Below are positions 23,013 to 34,265 of a stretch of DNA of 64,000 nucleotides, piece after piece. Within the stretch, counting starts at the first letter, position 1. Each line of letters begins with the position of its first letter. The DNA is taken from contig QANY01009435.1 in the NCBI GenBank assembly GCA_003255025.1, positions 1 through 64,000 of the forward strand. The letters run 5' to 3'. Origin of the DNA: Datisca glomerata. Lineage: Eukaryota; Streptophyta; Magnoliopsida; Cucurbitales; Datiscaceae. A program made the position numbers and the translations under genes. The notes beneath the pieces were generated by a model that saw only the letters and a list, made by a program, of their open reading frames with translations, was not told where the DNA came from and searched no databases.

Positions 23013-25089
23013 CTTATGAGTTAAAATTTGTCATGTTTCAAGGATCACACAAATCGAGATAAAAGAACTAAACTGGTTCAATGTATGAAATGTTATTTAG
23101 TATCAATCAATTAGAGATAGTTGTATTGAAGTTAATTTTAGAATAGCTTAACTATGGATGGATAAAAGTTTCTAAAAAATATTCTAAACTCATACTACTT
23201 TTAATATATCATAGATTAAAGATGAACATATTTGCATTATATGATACTTATTTTCAACTTTTAATTCACATAAAAATTAATTTAATTTTTACGAAATTCA
23301 ATAATTTTTTTTTGAATGTTGAAAAAAATTAATCTACTTACTATATTCAATTAAAATAGCATTAGTTATTCTCATAAGAATCATCATTTTACATAAAATG
23401 GTAGAGAGAAAAGAAATGATGAAGGCGTGTGTTGTGAAGATGAGGCTCATGAATCCAGTATCCTTAACACAGAGTCGCTCCCTTATGGTGGATGCTCACG
23501 GACGTCAGCATCTGTCTCTTTGGATGCAATACGAAAACTGCTCTTACAAACTAAACAATACTCGAACTCTACCACACTAAAGAACCAAAATCCTAAAATA
23601 TGCCAAACAATTTCAGAAGTGAATAAGAATGGATAAACTGCTAGAAATGAGAGAAAAGCTTGAGTTTGCTGGGTTGAAACAAAGAGGAGAGGTGCCGATT
23701 TATAGGTTTAAGTGAAGGTCGATTTTGAAGAACGAATTCAAATTTAGAAATTAATCTTATCTTTTTTTATAGTTTCACTATCCAAAATTTTAAGCAATAC
23801 TTTTTTTGAATTAAATGGTCAGTTTTGAATTAACTGTAGTTTTTTAAGAAAAAGTTGGAAGAAACAAAATTCAACCCATACGAGCTTGAGTAGAATCGTC
23901 TTGCATTCGTGTATATACATCGTGCTTGCACACAAGTTCAAGCGTAGACCAAGCCGATGGCCACTATATTTGCACCCCACATATGCGTGTGAGAGAGCAT
24001 CTCGACTATACATGGTTACCAAGCTGGTGGGGAATTCAAAGAATGAGTTTCATCTTTAGCTCATTAAGTGAGCTTTGAGCATCGATTTCTCATTCATTTG
24101 AATACCATTTTGACGATATGAGTATATCATTTTGAAACTCTCACGAAGGAGTCAAAATACTTTTCGTTGCATTGGTAGATAAGATTTTACACAGGGTTGG
24201 CGCTTGGGAGTCCAAATACTTTTCGTTACTGGTAGGTGTTAGCTTCTTAACTCAATATTGTTTGTAATCCAAAATTATTGGACAAACTTGTTTATTAAGA
24301 CGGTCCTGAAAGCGGTCGAAGATTTTCTTAGAAACTTCTTGTGGAATGTAGATGTCACCGTACATGTAAGAGCTAAGGTAGCTGTTGGGAGGACTTTTGT
24401 CTGATATGTATTAGTTGTATGTTTTGTAATGTTGTCATTTTTAATGAACAAAAATCTTGTAAGGAGTTAGAGTCACTATCCTCTTAATCAATTACATCCT
24501 CGAAGCTTGAAAAGAAGATTTGAGACACTTGCTAGCACACTATGATATTCCTCACTTAAGGCTATTTTTACTGTGATTGAGAGTTTGGAAATTTTTTTAC
24601 CTGTCACGGTGGATCGCCCGTGAACCATGATCGATCGTTGGCTTAAATGTTCAATGGACGCCATTAAGAACTCTATCCACTGCCATATCTAGTTGTTGAC
24701 TGCCACGCAGAAGTCTATTTTAGATTTTCCTGATATTATTGATTCTCAAGATCTTTTTTAATATTTTCTTATCTGATTTTTGTGATTTCTTCTCAGATAA
24801 TTCACTTTAGTTTTCCCTATATATATATTCTCTCTCATTTGCAAAAGAAGAGAAGAGATATTGAGCGGTTTTTTATGTTTTCTTGAATATAGGGTTTTCA
24901 TCTTCTATGTTTTGAAACTAAATTTAGAGTTGTTTCCTCATATTTTAAAAAGATTAAGCTTTTGTAATGTTTTGATGATTCATTTCCAGGTAAGAAGCTA
25001 AAAAGGTACTTTGCATTTGCTATTCCCAGTTCTCAAGCGGCAGATTCTAGCGATCACATTCGCCGCAAGTCATGATTCTTTTAAGTTAG

Positions 25090-26140
25090 AATGCTCGGAG
25101 GTTGGGTAATCCCGACCATTCAACTCCATGCGTTCGTCTAGCTGGCGAGCAGGATCTAGATATCTTATTTCTTATGAAAATGAAGATGACGAACTCTGAA
25201 TTGCAAAATGTCCAAAGAAAGATTGGTTTTAGCTTGAGTATTGGGGTTGGCTGCTCTGGTAGAAAATGTGGTATGGGCATCATGTGAAAAAATTGAGATT
25301 TATTTCAGCCTAAACTCTTTCTCTCCAGAACACATCGACTCGAAATTAAGACAGAGAGTGCATAAATTTGGTGTTCGACAGGGTTTTATGGCAACCCGAC
25401 CCCCGAGCATCGCAAGCATAACGGGCCCTCCTCCGTAGATTATCCTCAATCTCTCACATCCATTGGGTATTCTTGGGAGACTTTAATGAAATCTTGGCAG
25501 ATTGTGACAAATTTGGAGGGGATCCCTAACTCGAACAGGCTTATCTCAGATTTTAGACAATGCCTTGATGAATGCGGCCTGACTAAAATACCTTTCAAGG
25601 GTCGTAAGTTTACATGGACAAGTAATAGAGAAGGGACAACCTAATTATATAGACTCTTGATCGTGCATTTGCTACACAGGCTTGGATGAATATGTTTCCT
25701 TCAGCTTGGCTCACACATCATGAATATTTATCTTCTGATCACAAACTTGTCTCAATAAAGTTATTCACTCCCTACTCAATCCATATTAGGTCTCTACATC
25801 GAAACTTTAAGTTTGAAGTCTTATGGTCGAACTCGGATGAATGCAAAGCAGTGGTGGAGGATAGTTGGCTTTCTGAAGGTAATCATCACTCCCTCCTTAT
25901 GAATAAACTGAACAAATGTGTTGCTTTGCTTAAGGAATGGAGTAAAAGTAAATTTGGTCCTTTCCCGAAAAAAATTGAATCTTGTCAAAGAGCCATTGAT
26001 GCGGCTTACGAAGGTGTCTCCAACTCCCAATCATTTCAGTCCATCTCTAAACTGCACTTTGAGCTTGAGAACTTTCTACTTCATGAAGAAACATACTGAA
26101 CGTAAAGGGCTAAGGCAAATACTTCCACTTCCGGGATTCT
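25090..26140 (+). pseudogene. LINE endonuclease domain remnant
   Basis: It opens with NARRLGNPD (25090 on), the start of the endonuclease. The next motif reads LFLMKMKM at about 25165, where plant LINEs normally have a catalytic Glu (METK type). Lys here implies loss of activity. Further matches are FKGRKFTWTSNREGTT (25595-25640) and SDHKLV (25737-25754) with the catalytic Asp-His present. A stop and frameshifts separate these. The readable ORF 25686-26099 covers the end of the domain and the linker. A 20-bp direct repeat (26170-26189, 26202-26221) marks a small duplication just downstream. Confidence 0.78.
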
Positions 26141-26329
26141 AACAGGAAAGGGAAAAACACCATAGTTGGCATTGTGGATGGAAATAATATCTGGAAAGAT
26201 TCATTGTGGATGGAAATAATACTTCCTCTGTGGTTTTCTCATAACATTTTAATCAGATATTTTTTTACCTCTAATCCTTCTGAACATCAGCTGAACCTCC
26301 ACTGTGTATGAGTTCCCCATCTGGTTACT

Positions 26330-27830
26330 CCAAAGATGAATCTAGATCTCACTAAGCCTTTCACGGAGGAAGACGTTAAACAAGCCTTTCGCAGCCTTAA
26401 ATCATTTAACATGGCTCTTCTTGTAATTATTTTCAATATGTAGCCTCTCAAGAGCCTAGGACTTGATGGTTTCCCTACCCACTTCTTCCTGTGAGATACA
26501 ATTGGTAAGGATGTCACTCAGTTTTGTTTAGACTGTCTCAATAATGGGGCTGGCCTTTCTTTGAAGAATAAAACATTTATAGTTGTCATCCCTAAAACTG
26601 AGAACCCGAGAACTCGCACGGACTATCGACCAATAAGCCTGTGCAATGTTGCTTATGAGAATGTATTGAAAGCAATTGCTAACCGGTTTAAAACTTGGCT
26701 ACCCAAAATCATTTCTGAAGAACAAAGTAGATTTGTGTAAGGTCGGCTTTTTACATATAACATTCTCATTGCTCAAGAAGTCATCTACTCTCTTTACAGA
26801 AAGAAAAATGGGGAAAAAGGATTTGCAACTTTGAAACTAGATATGAGCAAAGTTTTTTATCATATTGAATGGACTTTTTGAGAGAAGATTATGGGGAGAA
26901 TAGGTTTTAATCCTAATTGGATTGCTCTCATTATGCATTACATTTCCTCGGTCTATATGACTATCAATTCTCATTATAAATGGGTAGGCCTATGGGCATA
27001 TTTCTCCCTCCCGCGGCCTAAGGCAAGGTGACCCCCTTTCATCTTTATTTTTTATTCTATGTGTTGATAAGTTATCTCATCTTTTTAAGAAAGTAGTGTC
27101 CCTAAGTTTGTTTAATGGCTTTTCTCATGGTAGGAGCCGTCATCGGGTTTATCACATTTTCTTCGCCGATGACTGTCTCATTTTCCTTAAAAATGATCTA
27201 AAGGAAACACAGACTTTATCTAATATCCTAGAGGTTTACACATCAGCTTCAGGGTAATGTATCAACTATGTTAAATCCTCTCTAGCCTTTAGCTCCCGAA
27301 CAAGACCTCATATATCTAGTATTATGACCTTCATGCTCACGATTCCTACCCGTTCCTTATTGGGCAAATATCTTGGGCTTCCACTGGTTTTGGACCAAAG
27401 GAAAAAAGAGGCTTTTAGAGGTTTGAAAGGTAAAGTTTCGAGTTTACTTAGCAAATGGAATGAAAAATAACTTTCTATGGGAGAAAAATAGATCCTTATT
27501 AAGGCGGTTATTACTCAAGCTCTCCCGGTGTATTCTATGTAAGTTTTTTGTATCCTATGTAGTCTTTGCCATGAGTTAGAAGCTTTGTTTGCCAAACTTT
27601 GGTGGGTGTTTAATTATGAAGGAAATAAAATGCACAGGACCTCTTGGAAATCTTTATATCTTCCCAAGAGCCATAGAGGGTTGGGTTTCACAGCCTTAAA
27701 TCATTTAACATGGTTGTTCTTGCAAAACAAGCATGGAGAATTCTCACTCAACCACATTCATTTGTTAACAAACTTTTCAAGGATACTTCCCCATTTCTTA
27801 TTTTCTTGAGTTAACTCCCACTGGCTCGGC
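26330..27830 (+). pseudogene. LINE reverse transcriptase remnant
   Basis: Recognisable blocks are FTEEDVKQAF (26360), SLGLDGFPTHFF (26455), VVIPKTENPRTRTDYRPISL (near 26582-26641) and LKLDMSKVFYHIEW (near 26833-26870). In the last, the catalytic Asp of motif A is Tyr (26858-26860). The second catalytic box is intact as FFADDCLIF (FADD at 27162-27173). Stops occur at several places, including 26441, 26477 and 26738. The block at 26392-26425 is foreign to this position (see findings). Confidence 0.8.
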
Positions 27831-28019
27831 TTCTGTTTCATGGAAATCTATCTTATGGGGTTGAGATCTCCTTTCTAAAGGTCTTCTATGGAGAATAGTT
27901 AACAGACACTTAGTCAAAGTTTGGTCGGAAGCTTGATCCCGAGAGCTCCCTCTTTAAAGCCTATTACACCTATGTCTATTTTCGGGTTCTCCTGAGCATC
28001 ACCAATTAGCTGCTGATTT

Positions 28020-29751
28020 TATTGATGAAGGACAATGGAACATTCCTAAACTAAAATATTTTTTTTCTTGGAAGGGGATGTGAATGCCATCTTGTCTATT
28101 GTGCTTTGTACATGTGAGGAAGGTGACTTTCTACTTTGGCACTACTCAAGTGATAGACTTTACTCTATCAAAAGTGGGTATCACTTGGATTATTCTTCTT
28201 ACATAGTGGCTGGACCTTCTCAATGTTCTGGGCTCTCTTCCTGGTGGAAGTATATATGTGCCATAAAAGTTTCTAACAAGGTTAAAATATTCCTTTGGAA
28301 TAGGCGTGTGCACGGGACGGGACATGATGAGTTTTGGGTGTTTTTGTCTAGTCTCATCCCGTGTAGAGGGAAAATATCAAGCAAGACGGGATGAGACGAG
28401 ATGGGGGTTGAGACAGGACGTGATGAGTTTTTTCCCTTTTTAGGCTGTGTTTTGGGTTGTTTCTGAACACGTTTGGACTATTTTTAGGCATTTTAGGCTG
28501 AATTTGACGCTTTTCTGGGTTAAATTAATAAGGGCCCGTATATATTAAAAAGTAAATAATAATTTAAAAACTAGACTAAGTTATAAAGGTCAAAAATCAA
28601 AAGAATTAAGGTTAAAATTAAAAATACTATGTGTGTATATATATCAGGACGGGACAGGACAAATTCAGGACATGGGCTTTTGTCCCGTGTCCCGTCCCTC
28701 ACGGGACATAAATTTTACGTCATGTCCCGTACCGACTAAAACAAAAAAATCATCCTATCCCGCTCGGTTCGGGATGGTTTTTCTGGATGTAAGGGTTTTT
28801 CGAGACCCTTGCATACCCCTACTTTGGAAAGCTTCAAAATTGTTTTTGCCCTCCCTTCACAACCTTAAGAAACACGTTCATAAGGTCATACGGTCAATCT
28901 GAATTGTCACTTCTGCAATGGTATTGATTCAATAGTCCATTCTCCATTCACTTGCTCCTTAATCAAATCAGTCTGGAATCATGATGATTGGGCCTTCCTT
29001 GAGGACATAGCAATTTTGGTAGAAGACCATCGGTCCTTTCCTTATGCGTTTGAAAAACTCTTCTCTTCCTGCCTGATTTCTCTTCAAGCCAAGGCTGATG
29101 TCACTTATTGGTTCATTTGGTTTTCGAGGAACAACACTTTGCATGGAGGAAAATCCTTTTCGAGTGAAGATATTTACCTTGGAGCTTTTAATTTTCTTTT
29201 TGTTTGGTCACAAGCCCAACATCTTAAAGCCCCAGCCACCTCATCAATTTTTTTTAAGAACCTATAGCTGGCTTTCTCCACCTGCTAGTCAACTGAAGCT
29301 CAACGTTGATGCCTCAGTATCATCTTCCTATTTGGGGTTTAGTTGTGTTATTAGAAATAGTCGTGATGAGATTATCGTAGCTACTTCAGAATTCTATCTT
29401 GAAGTTCTTGATCCTCTTGAAACAGAATGTTTGACTCTTCTACAAGGTTTGTCTCTAGCTAATAGACTTTGTGGACCTGTTAACCACATTGAAAGCGACT
29501 GCCAGAAGCTTGTGAAACATCTCAAGTCTGATTCGATGATTTCAGTTTATTTATTTCCTATTTTACCCTCTATTAAAAGAGCTTTGTACTCTCGGATTGA
29601 CTTTTTGATTTACTTTATTACATGCTCTTGTAATCTTATCACTGAAAGACGTGCTAAATTTTCTCACTTTCATTGTAGTGCTAAGGTCTGGTCGGGGTTC
29701 CCCACCCCCCAATTATTTCAAATCTTTCTTTGTTGGCTTCTTAATCTATGA
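28020..29751 (+). pseudogene. LINE zinc-finger and RNase H domains, interrupted by a MITE
   Basis: The zf-RVT-like part is read at 28080-28300 (FLLWHYSSDRLYSIKSGYH, WWKYICAIKVSNKVKIFLW) and continues exactly after the MITE at 28822 (KASKLFLPSLHNLKK). Cys residues of the knuckle follow near 28905. RNase H is read in the frame 29098-29751: LKLNVDAS (first Asp), LETECLTLLQGL (Glu) and HIESDCQKLV (Asp) are all present. The C-terminal part is altered. Confidence 0.8.
28301..28821 (+). mobile_element. hAT-like MITE, 521 bp, with 8-bp target duplication
   Basis: The two ends are imperfect inverted repeats: TAGGCGTGTGCACGGG at the left and, read on the other strand, TAGGGGTATGCAAGGG at the right (13 of 16 match). 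They are flanked by identical 8-bp copies CTTTGGAA at 28293-28300 and 28822-28829. An 8-bp duplication and TAGGGGTG-like ends are typical of the hAT superfamily. Removing the insert with one duplication restores the LINE reading frame. Inside are many GGGAC/GTCCC motifs in both orientations and no transposase, so it is non-autonomous. Orientation is arbitrary. Confidence 0.88.
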
Positions 29752-29755
29752 AGTT

Positions 29756-30642
29756 TATTTAAAAAAATATGTTGATGATTCTCTCATTTTTAAGCAAAAT
29801 TCTTTCCTAATTTGTGAAACATTTTCTAGTATAATTTAAAGAAAACTTATTCTAAATTTGGTTTCATGGAAAATATCCTTGTGAGTGAGAGACTTCATTC
29901 ATTATAAAACTGGTGTATTACTAGTGCCTTAAAATTGTGTTTGAGTGATCGAAGTTGAACATGCTTGTGTCTCAACATGGAATTTGAGATTGATGAGCAA
30001 TGTGATGGTAGTTGTGCCTTAAAGATAATTCAAGATTGACAAGCTTGGTAAAATCTACCAGAAGCCAAGGTGTTGATACAAGGAATCAAGAGCTGTGGTA
30101 AAATGATCATATGTACTTTTGTCGATTTGTAAGTTCCATCATTGTACTTGTTTAAAATTTTGATCATTGTACTTGTTTAAAATTCTGATCATTGTACTTG
30201 TTTAAATTCTTAGTAGAATATTTCTTGTCTTATGATTTTTTCGATTGGATGTTCCACGTAAAAATGGTGTGTCTATTTCTCTATCTCTCTATCTCTATAT
30301 CTTTATATTGTTGATTGTAGAATGAATGGTGATCTAATTTAATATGATACTAGTAGTATGCCCGTGCAATGCACATGACTTATATATATATATATATTAG
30401 AAAAATATTTAAATAGAATGACATATTGAAATTAAGTGATCTAATTTTTTCAAGAAGTTGATCTAATCTATAATTAATTTTCAATTTGTAAAAGAGTAGA
30501 TTTTAAAACCTAAACACTAATTTATAAGAATTTTGCATTAAAGTAAATATGAATAAGATAGACCCTTTTTTTCCTTTTCTGGTATTTATCTTAAATGTTT
30601 TAAAAATTTCCTATAGTAAAATCAAGTTCCGTTATTATAAAT
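29756..30642. other. Spacer with 25-bp triplicate
   Basis: No gene is seen. It holds the 25-bp repeat listed separately, a CTCTAT-rich run near 30273-30305, and the phrase CCCGTGCAATGCAC near 30361, which resembles the termini of dispersed plant repeats but has no matching partner here. Confidence 0.5.
30138..30211 (+). repeat. 25-bp tandem repeat, three copies
   Basis: ATCATTGTACTTGTTTAAAA-type units begin at 30138, 30163 and 30188 and are nearly identical. Confidence 0.9.
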
Positions 30643-31291
30643 AATCATATGATTTCTTCAATAACTCTCTCTCTTTGTGAAAAAACTCTCTCTAGTTTAT
30701 TCCTTCACCACTTTCATTCCTCTCCAGAGAAGTAGATTCAGATCTTATTCTTCCTATGTAGTTTTATGTCAATTTAATTCTGTTTTCTTCCATTTTCATA
30801 ATAAATACTTTTCCTCCCTTAGATCTAGATCTATGATGGTTTATTCTCCACCTAAATCTAGATCTATTGTCATTTTTCCTCCACCTAAATGTAGATCTAT
30901 AGTGTTTTCCTTCAGTAACATTCATTTTATGACTGTCTTTGATACTACCCAGATCTACAAGTTGTGGTGGTCGACTGTTCTAGATTCTTTATTGGATCAT
31001 TTGATGGAGCATATTCCAACAGATTTCAGTCAGGTAAACTTTCTTAGGTGGCAGAGGTACTTGGAACGAGCCAATATGAAGCTCTAAATTATCTTCCTTG
31101 TTCATTCAATAGTTTTCTTATTGTTATGACTGATTTCTATATTTGGATTATTAAAGTTTTCTGTTGATATTTAGAGATTTAGTTTATCTTTGTTGATAGA
31201 TTTGTATTCTTGTTATTATCTTGATCTCGATCTGTACTCTTTTACTGAAATGAATGAAATTTTTGTAAAAAAATCATATGATTTCTTCAAT
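30643..31291 (+). mobile_element. Short retroposon with perfect 20-bp target duplication
   Basis: AATCATATGATTTCTTCAAT occurs at 30643-30662 and again at 31272-31291. The insert between (30663-31271, 609 bp) starts AACTCTCTCTCTTTG and ends in a short A run after AATGAAATTTTTGT. A long target duplication with a 3' A tail is the mark of L1-mediated retroposition. It may be a processed gene copy or a non-autonomous LINE-type element. No tRNA-like head (A/B boxes) was recognised, so a classical SINE is less likely. Confidence 0.85.
30677..31087 (+). CDS. 136-codon ORF of unknown function inside the retroposon
   Basis: The ATG at 30677 lies 14 bases into the insert, and the frame stays open through two thirds of it. 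I recognise no domain. The middle contains a triplicated ~33-bp segment (about 30819-30914) encoding repeats of the type SPPKSRSIVIF / PPPKCRSIVFS. The C-terminal part (IYKLWWSTVLDSLLDHLMEH, NFLRWQRYLERANMKL) looks like a normal globular or helical protein end. It could be part of a host gene captured by retroposition or an ORF of the element itself. An intact frame by chance is possible but unlikely at this AT content. Confidence 0.4.
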   Translation: MKKLSLVYSFTTFIPLQRSRFRSYSSYVVLCQFNSVFFHFHNKYFSSLRSRSMMVYSPPKSRSIVIFPPPKCRSIVFSFSNIHFMTVFDTTQIYKLWWSTVLDSLLDHLMEHIPTDFSQVNFLRWQRYLERANMKL

Positions 31292-32074
31292 CAATAAGAT
31301 TTTTGTAAATTCTATCTTAATCTGTAGATCAAAATATTATTAATTTTAATAGAAACCTAAGAAAAGCCTCTTCCTTCATTTCCCCTTTTTATGATATCAT
31401 TTTATTTCTTAAACCATGGTATAATAAACATGCACTCACATTATATTGTAGATTTTTTTATGAACCAAATATCAGAGTTCAATGACCCACGCACAACAAT
31501 AAACTGAACCAAATATCCCCAACTTCCAATAAAAGAGAGAAGTTATAGACAAAAATAAGATGGTACGAAATTATATTATTTTACTAATTATTTTAGAAAG
31601 AAAAAAATCACAATACAAATAAAAAAACGAAAGAAAAAGCTTTTACCGGTGATCCTTCCTGATAACACATTGATAGCTCTGTAAATTATTTAATATCACT
31701 ACCAATCAATTCAAAGAATGTAAAATACAACTAATTCTTGTAAATATAAAAATATATTGAAGATGGAAGAAATAGACAAATGGAGGATGAAATGTAGGAC
31801 AACCTACCTAATTTTTATATGTTGAAGAGATAAGAAGTTGATGCATTAAATTTTAATTCTCTTAAGTGCAAAGAGAAACAGAAGAAACTACAATGAAGTT
31901 GGCATTGAAAGTTCATAATAGCTATATTAAAACAAATAGATCTCGAACGCAAGGAAGTTATAAGGGTTTTCTACACAAAATGTCTCTGCTTTATATTTAC
32001 CATTTTTAATGATTGGTTGATATTACTATATGAACGTAAATAGAATTAAAAAAAGTGTCTCAATTAAAAAAACC
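31292..32074. other. AT-rich spacer
   Basis: No ORF, repeat family or RNA gene could be supported here. Confidence 0.5.
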
Positions 32075-32345
32075 TACTTGGAGCTTTTTATGGCGGTCTC
32101 AAAGTTTTGATGCGGTTGTTGCAACACATTTCTCATAGATGCCAAGATGTAACATCTAGTGATCTCATCAAAACGCAGCGAAAAAACATAAGCATCTTTT
32201 TTCTCTTGAGTCGATTCAGCAATAGGCTCAAGTGGACAAGGGGTAGTGAGCATTAACTTGTGCTTTTCTACCATCAACACGATATCAAGATTTCATTTTC
32301 AATCCACATAATTTTCACCAGTAAGTTTGTTCGTGTTAAGAATAG
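32075..32345 (-). pseudogene. Copia C gag fragment
   Basis: Minus-strand reading gives NKLTGENYVD, then after stops LMVEKHKLMLTTPCP, AESTQEKKDAY and CYILASMRNVLQQ. This is the N-terminal gag (UBN2-type) of plant copia elements. Two stops interrupt the first part (near 32310), and the frame ends about 90 codons in. Confidence 0.7.
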
Positions 32346-33355
32346 TTGAGAGTGGGGATATCGACATGATTACTAAAAAGAATACATAAAGCGGTGTAAA
32401 TAAATGCTCAATAGCTTAGGAAAGTATGATGCATGATGAAACTACTAAAATATTTCAAAATCCTTTAAAAATATTTCCTCCATGATGTTACGATAAAAAA
32501 TGATAGCTTGTCTCATCGGGAGATAAAGTCCAAAGTATCTCCTATTGCATCGAGACCCTTCTAGTTTGGTCAACGCTCAAATGTCTCCACATCTAGCTTA
32601 GCCAATCATCAATGGTTTTGGTCACCCTAGCCCCATTGACTAGCCCCTAAGTGGGGATTCCAATGTGCTTCAGTTTAAGTGTTTAACCAACGCATCGACT
32701 CTTAAAAGTTGCTATGGACTAACAGTCCATCTATGGGGCGGTCCTACCCCTCCAATTCCTTTAAAAGTCTTAACTCCTCAAGCAACTCGATGACTCAAAG
32801 CGACACGACTCCAAAGTTTCTCCCATTGAAGAGAAGACAACTATGGGCGGTTCTAAACCATTCCTCGTGCCACGATCAAGTTCGTGTTGCAGACCTTGGG
32901 AAAGTTTCAACGTAGACGACCCTCCCACTTAGTTTTTGAAAAAATAGTTTTTTTATTATTTTCAAAACAACTTTTATTAATTTGAAAAACGTGATGAAAT
33001 TTATAAATCCTTTATTTAATTTTAATCCCAATTCAAAATCATAACCATTATAAATTTCACATTGTAATTTAATTAACCAATATAAATTAATCTACAATAT
33101 GCATGTACATGCTACATGACAATATGATGTTGCCATACCCCTACTTCTATATGGCATGTTATATGGTGATGAGTGATTAAAATTAAATCATATATTTAAA
33201 ATTAATCTCCCTATTGGGCCATTTATAATTCAACACAAAAAGAATAATAAATAAATTACAAATTAATTTATAAACTAATCTTCATTACATCACTAATTTT
33301 CAGATTCTTCTCCATGTTGTGCCACCACTTTGTAACTCTTTTCAAAAGTTCATTC

Positions 33356-33760
33356 CCATTTTAAAATTCAAATTTAAATTTTAAAATTCAAATTTCAAAA
33401 ATTCAAATTTAAATTTTAAAATTCAAATTTCAAAAATTCAAAATTTAATTTTTGATTAAAACCCTTTAATTAAGGAAAACTATTTTCCTAATTAATTAAA
33501 TACTATCATTATTTATCCAATTTTTCCTTTTTAAATAAAATAAAAAGATAACATTGATAATTATCTTTGGATTCAAAATTTAAAAGATAAAATAGACAAA
33601 TTATCTTTTGAATTTAAAATTTAAAAGATAAAATAGATAATTGTCTTTGAATTCAAAATTCAAAAGATATAAAGATAAAATATATAATTAACTTTGAATT
33701 CAAAATTCAAAAATATAAAGATAATTATCTTTTATTCATTTAAAATTTTAAATTTTAAAA
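33356..33760. repeat. AT-rich tandem repeats in copia C leader
   Basis: At 33356-33446 a ~45-bp unit of AAATTTAAATTTTAAAATTC type occurs twice. At about 33540-33760 a ~55-bp unit containing AAAGATAAAATAGA and TTGAATTCAAAATT recurs about four times. The low-complexity composition makes the exact unit borders uncertain. Confidence 0.7.
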
Positions 33761-34250
33761 GATAAAAAAATAGGATAAGGGTTATCGTGAAACATCACTG
33801 GGTTTTCTAAACCCTAATTGCTATCGCCTAGGGTTTCACAAACCCTAGTTACCATGCAGGATACGGCAGTGGACAATGGCGGTGACGACGCCGGAACAGC
33901 TTCACTGGCTACCGGAACAGCAAGTCTGCGTAAACAATGATTTTGGAATGAACAACGATTCCAACGTGAACAGTAATTCGGCGTGAACTATACTCCGACG
34001 ACGAAGATTTTACATCAAATTTATCAAAATACAATTTTTGCAACAAAAAAAATTACATAAAATCATATGCTTCAAATTCGGCGTACATCAATTATAAAAT
34101 GAAATAAAAACGTCTAGGGTCAATAGTTAGGGATCCAATCACATAACACATTCAAAACAGTTTTGAATCTACCATACAAAATCATATGCCAATATCCATG
34201 AAATTTATGATACGCTCATTTCAAATATCTATATGCATAATCAAGAACTT

Positions 34251-34263
34251 GGCTTTGATACCA
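34251..34263 (-). other. tRNA-Met-type primer binding site of copia C
   Basis: The minus-strand TGGTATCAAAGCC lies two bases after the LTR end CCCAGCA. It agrees with the initiator-Met tRNA primer site used by copia elements. Confidence 0.6.
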
Positions 34264-34265
34264 AT

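Larger units (their letters stand above)
19306..25085. other. AT-rich intergenic spacer
   Basis: No gene is supported. It holds an AAT/AAAT-rich run (19984-20020), an (AC)n(AT)n microsatellite, a 92-bp tandem duplication, and a short diverged direct repeat containing CAAATACTTTTCGTT (near 24150 and 24210). Two overlapping short frames at 23398-23636 have no recognisable domain. The last ~280 bp (24800-25085) are a CT-rich leader-like stretch that may be the 5' end of the LINE. Confidence 0.6.
25090..29755 (+). mobile_element. L1-type LINE, ORF2 only, decayed, with MITE insertion
   Basis: In order: an AP-endonuclease (25090-26100), reverse transcriptase (about 26330-27830), zinc-finger domain of plant LINE RTs (28020-28910, split by a MITE) and RNase H (about 29260-29750). 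No ORF1 is visible upstream, so it is 5'-truncated or has lost ORF1. Many stops and frameshifts are present, and both endonuclease and RT have damaged catalytic positions. It ends near 29755 without a clear poly(A) or target duplication. Confidence 0.82.

Noticed and set aside
23398..23636. Two overlapping short ORFs
   Set aside because: Neither has a recognisable domain and the frames compete. There is no supporting signal around them.
30355..30400. CCCGTGCAATGCAC phrase as the end of a DNA transposon
   Set aside because: No matching opposite terminus or target duplication could be found nearby.
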